A DNA stretch of 64,000 bases from Isoetes taiwanensis (Eukaryota; Streptophyta; Lycopodiopsida; Isoetales; Isoetaceae). Location: contig JAJEKV010000009.1 in the NCBI GenBank assembly GCA_021234155.1, forward strand, positions 11,168,546 to 11,232,545, written 5' to 3'. Below are positions 55,401 through 64,000 of this stretch, piece after piece. The notes under the pieces are model-generated. The model made no database searches. It saw nothing but the letters and a program-made list of their open reading frames with translations, and had not been told where the DNA came from. Both the position numbers and the translations under genes were made by a program. Position 1 is the first letter of the stretch, and each line of letters starts with the position of its first letter.

Positions 55401-57067
55401 TCAGCCATCTCTATTTTAAAATTACTAAATCGAATCATGAGAGGCAGAGGAGTATCCTCCGCCATGATCTTGCGGTTAGTTAGCTGTAATGGGTTGAATC
55501 TGTAACGGGCCAGAATGAGAGAAAAAAGGGAATGGTAGAGGAGAGCACCGGAAAAGCAATTTCAGGTTCCAAAACTCACGCTGCTCATGCCGGAAAAAGT
55601 GTTACACGGGCGTGAGCAATGATGGCAAAAACTTTTTAAATAAATAGATTTGGTTTTCCTTTACATTGTAATAGCTATGTACACTAATGTACTTCTAATA
55701 TGTAGCATAATAACAGGGGGTTTGGTTTGTGTTTTTGTACACTTTTCACAAAGGTTTTCCTAAGATTTCATGGCGTATTTGAATAGATGTACTAATGCGT
55801 ACATCTAGAGTGCACCATTTTTTAGTTGTTTATTTAGCTTTTTTTTTCAATGGTCCAACATCCAAGGGCTCACAACAAAAGCCCTCTTTTTATTTCAGTT
55901 GCCATTTTCAGAGTTTTGCATGCAAGCTTCGTGCCATCATGTTTTAGGGTTATTTTAGGGTTAGACGAAAGAAAAGAATCGAAAGCAATACAAATGCTGG
56001 AGGGTTCGAACATGCTTCAAGATTCAGCATTCGGCTTCAAGAATAAGATTTAACATTGGGTTTGAAGATCTAGCATTCGACTTTGCTAGTTTATTTTTTC
56101 CTTCTCCACTTCACTATTGGCGCCGGCCGGCAGTTAGGGTATGGTGGAGCCGAAGGTAAGAACGGGCGGTATTAGGGTATGGAATGGAATCAAGATCGAA
56201 ATAATGACATTGTATTTCCCTTGGGATTGGATTTTGCCACTTTGCTCCCTTACAGGCCGCATCTTGGAATCTGCTCCTTTGCTTCCATTGTTCATGAAGA
56301 AAGATTTAATAATTTTCTCCCTCTTGCAGATGCAGTGAAGCAGATAGAACTATGGATATGGATATGAAAATGGGTCAGGCAAATGGCGGATGGAAGAACT
56401 AGGAAAAAAGCGGCTTGAGCATCCGGTGCATTTCTCTACTCCAGGTTGTGCAAGATTTTTTCGCATGGGAGAGGAAAAGATCGAGAAAATGCGAGGAAGC
56501 ACAAATCTTGGAAGAACCCTCGAGCTCTTAGATTCCGGGTTATGTCGAGACCTCGTGGCCATGATTGCAATTTTAAGAAGTAAATGTTCAAAGAACTACT
56601 GAAAAAGGAAAGCTCGCAAAAGAATGGTAGCACAACGAAAGGGCGTCTATAGGTTTCTAGCTCAAAAGCACGGTTAAGCGTAAAACCCTTAAAATTTGGA
56701 TTTTAGCCTATTTGGCGATAACAGAGCAAAACACCAGAGAGCACTTATTTAGTGCCTTCCAAGAAGCTTCACTATTCCCTTCCGACCTTCCCTTGGTTTG
56801 TGCTACATTGTAGTCTTTCCAAAATTTCTACCTTGAAATTTGTGGTATTGTGCTTTTCGAGGCGGCTTTCTCGGTCTTGGGCATCATCTGCATCGTACTC
56901 TTTATTTCTCATATTATGTGGTAGAATCTCGTGAAAAATCAACATTTGCTTCAAGAAGACCGGATTTCATCTAATTACGTGGTCTAATGATATGCTTCAT
57001 ATAGCGATTATTTCAACGCATGAGATACCTCGGTTAATTACGTTTCTCATTTCATGTTTCTATATAG
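52481..57067. other. gene-poor stretch with weak exon-like pieces
   Basis: Possible exons on the minus strand are at 55277-55465 (MAEDTPLPLMIRFSNF) and 54950-55070 (donor GTAAGAG near 54972), with no recognised family. A phrase (CTTGACCCATCTTGGCCTGA and its variant) recurs at about 54650 and 54825. Long frames such as 53751-54248 lack protein character. Confidence 0.3.
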
Positions 57068-57640
57068 GTCGCGAAACATCATTGGAGATCTGCAGGACTT
57101 GAAGTGCTTGGCAACCATTGTAAAAGCTTAGGAGTCTTGATTGAAAATTTAGAGCACCAAAGATGGTTTTGTATCACATTGGGGCTACTTTGTCCGGCTC
57201 AAAACTGCCAGATGTTTACAAATCCGTTGTTGCAATTTATGCATCAAATATCACCAGTTCAGCATTATCTGCATTCGGTGACATGAGAACCACACCTTCA
57301 TTTGATGATGGCGTGAAGAATTTGCTAGAGGGATGTTCAAATATGGTTCGTTTGGCTATTTATATACGCCATGGTGGACTTACAAATGAAGTTTAGCCCA
57401 CATTGGCAGATATGGTGGAAAGATTAGGTGGCTTCTTTTAGGCTGTGTTGGAGAGAATAATGAGGGGTTCAGGCTTAGGAAGCTTGAACTCAGGGATTGT
57501 CCTATTATTGAGGCTGGAATTGCAGCCACAGTTAGATCGTTACAATCGTTGAGATACATATGGGCCCAAGGCTATGAAGCAAGAAATACAAGTGATTTTT
57601 TGCAATGGGGCCTTATTGGAACATAGAATACCCCCCGAGT
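57068..57640 (+). pseudogene. COI1: COI1-like jasmonate receptor fragment (F-box/LRR), decayed
   Basis: COI1 is the F-box LRR protein that perceives jasmonate. After a TATATAG acceptor come GLEVLGNHCKSLGVL, then in a second frame ITSSALSAFGD, DDGVKNLLEGCSNM and IRHGGLTNEV, then in a third frame LLLGCVGENNEGF, LRKLELRDCPI and SLRYIWAQGYEARNT. These follow the order of the C-terminal LRRs of COI1 (DNGVRSLL.GC, R.GGLTD, W.LLGYVGE, LRYLWVQGYRA). Three frames and a TAG after NEV make it a pseudogene. The F-box part was not found. Confidence 0.75.
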
Positions 57641-57747
57641 TCTTGTAAAAGTTGTGCTTATTCTGAAGTTGAAGTGCTCAAGTATTTATGTTCATTTCAG
57701 AGTTTATGCCCATCCATTTAAGTTGCCTTGCAATTCTATAACACCCT

Positions 57748-58510
57748 ATGCAAGGCAAATCTTAACTCGATTTACTTGTGGAGATGTTTGATTATTCCCC
57801 ATAACATATGTATCTAAGATGGCATTTTTTAAATATACGACAACATATGTGCCATGGCAAAGCACATGGTTTAAGTGCTCTTCTTCCAAGTATGATATAA
57901 TGTTTGTTTTTTTGCCCCGAAGGGGCAAAAATTTTTTAAAGTTATAATACAAACCATTACATTACACACCTTAAAACCCTTAAACCCTTTTTTGTTTGGG
58001 TGTATATTCACACGGGGGTGACTTCGGGCAGCGAGAGCCCTTATAATTATGTTTTGTACGTACAAAATCAACACCATATAGTATGTTACCTGAAATCTTA
58101 TAGTATTTTTCAAATCTTGTTATACAGTATCATAATTTCTATACATCCATACCCCATAAACGAGGAATTTTGTGGACGGTGTAGATTAAGGAATAATGGG
58201 TGAATATGCCTGTTTAACAGCTCTCGTTGCCCGGAGTCACCCCCCGTGTGAATATACACCCAAACAAAAAAGGGTTTAAGGGTTTTAAGGTGTGTAATGT
58301 AATGGTTTGTATTATAACTTTAAAAATTTTTGCCCCTTCGGGGCAAAAAAACAAACATTATATCATACTTGGAAGAAGAGCACTTAAACCATGTGCTTTG
58401 CCATGGCACATATGTTGTCGTATATTTAAAAAATGCCATCTTAGATACATATGGTATGGGGAATAATCAAACATCTCCACAAGTAAATCGAGTTAAGATT
58501 TGCCTTACAT
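57748..58510. repeat. long inverted repeat, arms about 290 bp, spacer about 180 bp
   Basis: The left arm (57748-58038) and right arm (58220-58510) are near-perfect complements, differing at only a few positions. Landmarks are AAGGCAAATCTTAACTCGAT against ATCGAGTTAAGATTTGCCTT, and GTGTGAATATACACCCAAAC against its complement. Each arm holds the small palindrome TTTGCCCCGAAGGGGCAAA. No target duplication or transposase was seen. Transcription would give a long hairpin RNA. Confidence 0.9.
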
Positions 58511-58690
58511 TATCAGCAGAAAGTTTGCCTGTAGTAAAAACCTACTTGCATGTAATTAACATTTGTTCCGTTTTGATTTGCATCTGATTGTTTTTTCTTC
58601 AGATTTTGCTTCTATCTACTCTACATCTCCCCTTGATTCTGAATCAAGTGTTTACATTTCTTATTGACACCCAATTGTGTCAATGCAGAC

Positions 58691-61600
58691 ATGGGTAGTA
58701 TCAAGAAAGGAAGAAGTAAAAAGGCAGGTAAACTAAACAATTCATGTTTCGTGCACTATGCTTAAGTTCTGAATATAGCAAAATCTCATGTTGTAGGTGA
58801 AAAGAAGAATGTTATTGGGAAGGGGTTGCATTTACCATTCTCAGTCATCCCAATTGCTGAACCTGGCACAAAAGATGCTGCTGCTATCGATGTTGGAAGT
58901 CCATCCACATCTACATCACCTTTGAGAATTGCAACAACTCATAAGCAATCAGTGCAGGATTTGGAGACAGAGGGGTATGTGGAAGGTAGGGTGATTACAT
59001 TCTGATTACATTAAGATTGCATCTGTTGTAGTTAGAGTTCACTAATGTTCAATATTTTGCAGCAGAGGTTGTTTTCCAAAAAGAGATCCCACCTGTTGAA
59101 GCCGAGCTGCTATTATTGGAGCAACTAGCTGAAAGCCCAGAAAGTAATTCTCTCTTCTTTTCAGGGTTTCTATTTTTTTTTTTTTTTGTATTTTGAAATT
59201 TACGTTGACGTGTTTACAGATAAAATTACTGAAGATGTTGATGACGACATTGAAAACAGTCCTCGAAGTCTTTGTTGAAGTTCAAGTTGAGGAAAAGGCT
59301 TGTTCTTTGGCAGGTACGTGTTTCTTTTTTTGTCTTGCTTTCAAAACATTAGAATGAAGCACTTTCTTGTCTTCAGAGACTTGCGACGATTCAAAGGAGC
59401 TAGATGATGTTGAAGAAGCCTTGGAGATTGCAGCCAAGGCAACGACTAAATTTATGGTCAAAGTTGATGCCAAAACAAATTTGGAAAAAAGAGTGCAAAC
59501 CGTAGAAGGGGACATCCGTACGCAAAACGGTAATTGCTAGCTTACATTGACTTACTTATACTTGATTACCTTATTATATTTTACTCGTTTTGCGTGTCTA
59601 AACCCATTGGAAACGAGATTGGAAGGTATCAATTTATGCTTTATTGTCATGGATCAATTGTTAATATGACACTAACATCTTGGAACTGACAACAGAAATG
59701 ATGACAAGGATAAACTTATGGAATTCACGCCATTCACGCCATTCAAGAACTGTCCGCCGGCTGAAATGAAAGTGGTTGCATCTGACATAGCAATTTTATG
59801 TGCAACTAACTCTAAAATGAGTAGCCGCTTAGTGGATCTTTATGGCAGGTAATAGAATAGAATAGAATAGAATAGAATAGAATAGAATAGAATAGAATAG
59901 AATACATTATTGTCCCTTGTGCCCTAAGGCCTCTGGACTTGTGTAGCATGGGCGAGCTCCCTGATGGGGGCTACTAGCTCGTCACGCTGTTTTGTTGTAG
60001 CCTTTTCTGAAGGCTCACTTTTTCCTATTAATGCCGGCACCCTACTTTGTTCCGGCGTCTAGGCCGTGCAGGTGTGCGTCTATATCAAACAGCTTTAAGC
60101 TGTACGTTTAGTGGGCATCTATGATTTGCCTCTTGAGCAACTCATATCGTAAGCCCTTTTTGTTCGTGTGTTTCCCGATGTCTGTTCAGCATCTCTCGTA
60201 TTGCGTCTGCCAGATCTCTCATTGTTTCTGTCCTTGCCATTATGGCATGTACTGGTTGTCCCCATCTTACTCTCCTGTACTTTTCCCTGATGTCTATGTA
60301 TGTTGGACAGTCATTGAGCATGTGGTTTTCGTCCTCTACTTCCATTCTGTCACAGATTCTGCATAGTCTATCCTGTTTGTCTATTTTCCTCCACCTGTCC
60401 TTTTCAATTCTCAGATCATGGCACCCCATCCTGAACTGTGCTAAGGTATCTCTTTTCTGTTTTTCAAGCATGTTATCTTGGTACATTTGTTGTCCTATCA
60501 TCCGCTCTGGGTTGAATATTGACATGAGCCAGAGTATTTTAGGTCCTGTGTGTTTCTGTAGCCATGCCCGCGTAGCTTTACCTGCCCATTCCTCATTCCA
60601 TTGGCCTTCATTGATCAGTTCACTCAGATTCATCCCCATTTCTCTTGTCCATATTGTTACATCCCTAAACCATCCACTGCTTGTGGTGATGTGTGCCCTT
60701 GCTGATTCGCTGATTGCGATGCTTGCTAACTTCTCTGACTTCCCACCTGCATTATTTCTTATGATGTATCTGATGGTCCTTTCCCATGCTCTCACTTCCA
60801 TAGGTTTCTGTCCTGTCTCATACACTATAATTGTCAATGGCGTGTTTGCTCTCAGTTTGAATTCATGTTTATGCAATTGTCTGAAAATACCTTCTTGTTT
60901 TTCCCACTTCTTGTCTGTTAACCCCGGTCCCCAGGCTTCTGCCCCGTACAGCTGCGTTGTGATGACTACCGTGCTGAATAGGTAGCATTTGATTCCCAGT
61001 CTATTATTCTGTTTCTATTGCAGAAGTTTTTCATGTTGTAGTAGCTTCCTATGGCTGCTTGGAATCTAGCATCTGCCCCTTTTACCCATTTCCCTATGCC
61101 GTGCGTATCATACCCTAGGTATTTGTACTCTGTTGCTTCTTCTAATTCTGTCCCTAGATATTTGAACGGCTTGTGACTGTTCCTGTTACCAAAAAAGACT
61201 ATTTTGGTTTTTGTAGGATTCACTGTTAGCCCTGTCTTTTCCACGAAAGATCTCCGATAGTTTCAAAGAACCCTGTGCATTCCCTTGTTCTTTGTGGCCA
61301 TCATACCCAAATCATCAGCATATAACATGATAGGTACCTTGGTTCCCCCAAGTGTAGGGGCGTCCACGTCCCCTTGCTGTTCTACTATAAAATCCTGTAG
61401 GGCATCTATATATATTCCAAACAGTGTTGGGGATAAAGGACATCCCTGTTTGACTCCTGTGTCGCAGTTTATTGCCTTTCCCTCTTCTTCTATCTTTGCA
61501 TATACGTTATAGTACAATCTCGCAATTGCCCCTACCATGTCTCTGTGTGCGCATGTCTATGAGCCTCGTATGAGCTTTTCCCTTGGGTGATCGCGGTCAA

Positions 61601-63805
61601 AAGCTTTTCTCAAGTCTACTTGAACAAAGATATCACTTTCTTTCCGTGCCCCCTATTATGCTCTATTAGTATCTGGAGAGTTACTAAATGGTCTGTTGTT
61701 GAGTGTTCTGGTCTGAAGCCTGCTTGCCCCTGTGCTCTCAAATTCCCTGCCTCTGCCCATTGCTTTAATTTATTGTCTAGGACCTTTCCATACCATTTTG
61801 CAAAAATGGAGCTTACCATTATTGTCCTGTAGTTTCCAGGTTCCTGTTTACTCCCCCCCTTGTGTAGGGGTATGACCCTGTTGTATGCCCATCTGTCTGG
61901 GAGCCCTGTGTGTATTATCCCGTTGAATATCTCTGTCACCTGCTTTACTAAAATGGTGTCTGCACATTTTATTACTTCCACCGTTAATCCGTATAGGTCT
62001 GGGGCCTTATTATTGGCCATCCCATTCAATGCCGTCATCACTTCCTGTACATTGAAGCACGGTCGATCTATCATTTGTAGTTCAGGTATTGGTGCTGGGG
62101 ATGCCCCTGTCTTATATAATTTTTCAAGGTATTTCTCCCATCCGGCTGCTCCAATGCTACCTTGTGTGTTTTCACCTCCCCTATTCCCTTGCTTCTTCTC
62201 TTTAAATCCACCCCAGAACTTGCGGGGTTGTTTTTTGATTAGCTTGGCCAGTCCCCACTGGTGTTGCATCAGATTCTTATTCCTCTTTGCTTTCAGTAGC
62301 TTCAGGTATATCGCTCTTTCCTTTTGATATGTTTCCTTACCTCTAAGCGCCTTGACTTTCCTTCTCTGTTCCTTGCATTCATCATCGTACCATATTGAAG
62401 GTTTGAAGGCATTATTTTCCTTTCTCTTCCTTCTTTTCCCGAAAATTTCTAATGCCACTTTCACTGTTATGTCATTGAGCGCATCTCCATTCTCATCTGC
62501 CCTGTGTTCCTCCCATTTCCACTTTCCCATATCTTCTTTGATGGCTTGCACGAACTTGTCCGCTTGTTTGTTCTGGAAATGTATTTTCAGCTTCCCCCTG
62601 TCCCTCTCCTGTATATGTTGTTCTTCATTTTTCGGTGTAATTGTCAGCTGCATGGGCCTGTAACTCTCCCTCCTCCCAATTGGCCATTCTAGTGCCGCAA
62701 TTTCTGATACTATGCCTGCTGCATGTTCATTTAGTATTATGTAATCTACTATACTTCTCCCATGTGCGTTCTGACTTGTGAATTCCCCTGATCCTGTCAA
62801 TCGTTGTGCCCCATTTGCTATGATGGTCCCTGTGGTCGTGCATACTTCGAGCAGCAGTTCCCCCTTAGCATTGATTTCTGCCTTGTCCTCAGTTCGTCTG
62901 TTCCATTCTTTTGATCTTGCTGTTTGGTTCCATTGCCCATTTCTTTTATCTATGCTTGTGTATTGCGCTTGCTCCTGACCTGTTCTAGCATTTAGATCTC
63001 CAATTAGTATCATTGGTCCCTGTTCCTTCCATTTCATCAGGGTTTCCCCTAATTCTAACAGTTCTAGTTTGTCACTACTCGGTGGGTAATATGCTATGAT
63101 CAGTATTAGATCTTTTTTATTTTGTAATTGAATACTAAGTACCATGTATCTTTTATTGACATCCGAATGTAAAATACATGTACCATTTGCTACATTCTCC
63201 TTGACATAACAGGCTAGGCCTGCACTCCCTCTTCCCCTTTTGAAATTCTTATCTTTCCAACAGGTGAATAGCTGGTAGCCCTCCTCCTCCGGTAGCCTTT
63301 TTATGTTGTGCTCCCATGTCTCTACTAGGCATATTATGACACTGCTGTGTGCTCCCTCAAGCCTCTCTCCGTCGTCCCACGGATACCCTGGTTGATTAGT
63401 AATAACCTGGTTGTAACCGAGCTGTATTTGTTGCTATTCCTTGTCTCTAATGTTAATCTTAATCTAATCCAGGTGCTTGTATGAGACATTGCCTTTCGAG
63501 TGGAAGAGCAAAATCTTTTTTTATCTTGCTTACAACTATATAAGGTTTAGAGAAGCTACCAAGAGCAAAAGAAAGGGTGAATCAGCTGAAGGATCACTGA
63601 ATGTCATTGAAATAGTGAAATCAGGGATGAAGGGGATTGTGGTAGCTAAATGCCATCATATCCTTGCACCTATCCTTGAGAATGACCATTTTGTGCTGGC
63701 TGTTTTTACGCTCGCACCATCTGATTCCAAGATCCTACCTGCACCAGGAATTCACGTCTTGAATCCTCTTACAGGTTATGCGACGAACGAGAAAGCAATC
63801 AAAGG
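58691..63805 (+). CDS. split gene with possible Ulp1-like protease domain; LINE in an intron
   Basis: Exon-like blocks with GT/AG borders are at 58691-58727 (MGSIKKGRSKKA), 58797-58985, 59063-59143, 59220-59313, 59377-59529, 59696-59848 and 63473-63805, continuing beyond. The N-terminal half is acidic and low-complexity (TEDVDDDIE, DDVEEALEIAAKA). The last two blocks join in phase and read VASDIAILCA, KSKIFFYLAYNYIRF, HHILAPILENDHFVLAVFTL and GIHVLNPLTG. This resembles the C48/Ulp1 fold (KILVPI..HW.L..I, I.YLDSL), with His kept and the usual Asp replaced by Asn. The phases of exon 4 and of the exon 5-6 join do not close cleanly, so there is an indel or my borders are wrong. The Ulp1 call is tentative. 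Confidence 0.45.
59849..63430 (-). mobile_element. non-LTR retrotransposon (APE endonuclease, RT) inserted in the split gene
   Basis: Minus strand. Endonuclease motifs CLVETW, GDLNARTG and SIVDYIILN run from about 63360 through the frame 61616-63145. That frame continues into RT (NKAPDLYGLTVEVIK, QGQAGFRPEHSTTDHL). RT goes on at 61263-61538 (GVKQGCPLSPTLFGIYID, LYADDLGMM) and 60966-61244 (LTVNPTKTKIVFFG), then the C-terminal zinc knuckle CRICDRMEVEDENHMLNDC in 60142-60876. At least two frameshifts and one stop break it. The 5' end lacks the first endonuclease motif, so it is 5'-truncated. The 3' tail is about 11 CTATT units (AATAG on the plus strand, 59850-59904), starting right at the splice donor of the host exon. 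Confidence 0.9.
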
Positions 63806-64000
63806 GTATGTAATACTTTAAGTTGTTGCTTTGCTTTTCTTCGCTAATTCGGGCCCCGCTAAATTTCGTGATATGTAGGCGCACACACAAATGTTAACCA
63901 CATCGATCGGTCAAGTATCTAGAGGCGTCGATTTATTGAAGAGAAATAATGTTAATCGGATTCAAAAAGTAGAGGTGCCACAAAGAGTCCCGATTTAATA
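63806..64000 (+). other. intron start and window end
   Basis: GTATGT donor at 63806, then non-coding sequence to the window edge. Further exons probably lie outside. Confidence 0.4.

Noticed and set aside
57895-57930. Bacterial or plastid terminator TTTGCCCCGAAGGGGCAAA
   Set aside because: It occurs in both arms of a nuclear inverted repeat with no gene next to it; no plastid gene was recognised.

Overview
The window is nuclear DNA of a land plant, AT-rich and full of transposons. A fern or another early-diverging vascular plant is the best guess. Pointers are an intronless 852-residue PPR protein built from long runs of 31-residue S-type motifs, chromodomain Ty3 and Ty1/copia elements primed by initiator tRNA-Met, Helitron ends, and decayed copies of RPA1, COI1 and dihydrodipicolinate reductase. 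The species call is inference.

Region 1 (1-4685) holds an A/C-rich satellite, a decayed LINE and unrecognised relics. Region 2 (4686-18507, minus strand) is the centrepiece: a 13.8-kb Ty3/Gypsy chromovirus with two LTRs, a tRNA-iMet primer site, a polypurine tract, degraded gag, a protease, and a long RT-RNase H-integrase-chromodomain frame. Two non-autonomous DNA transposons have landed in it. One sits in the 3' LTR, with the empty site preserved in the other LTR. One sits in pol, with a 4-bp target duplication.

Between the primer site and gag lies about 4.3 kb of extra cargo. It holds two long ORFs, each with its own TATA-box promoter and its own pair of 67-bp palindromes. The first ORF starts with the exact histone H3 tail [10 protein letters not shown] and ends in the H3 histone fold, with a charged linker of about 300 residues in place of the rest of the tail. 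The fold's second half is intact but one frame off. The second ORF is an unrecognised protein with a strongly acidic middle. A histone-mimic retrotransposon with separately promoted accessory genes is the most novel signal here.

Region 3 (18.5-23.7 kb) carries a multi-exon RPA1 pseudogene, a second decayed H3-fold gene at 22.3-23.2 kb outside the retrotransposon, and a mitochondrial rRNA insertion. Region 4 (24.3-29.5 kb) is a copia relic with a nested MITE, a repeat family of about 185 bp carrying primer-site-like ends, a minisatellite, and a PPR pseudogene. Region 5 (30.3-36.1 kb) has the PPR gene, an orphan DapB exon and LINE 3' ends with simple-repeat tails.

Region 6 (36-57 kb) is gene-poor, with Helitron ends, tandem duplications and unrecognised exon-like pieces. 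Region 7 (57-64 kb) holds a COI1 pseudogene, a 290-bp-arm inverted repeat, and a split gene with a possible Ulp1-like protease domain whose intron contains a 3.6-kb LINE. No tRNA genes, CRISPR arrays or bacterial-type operons were seen.
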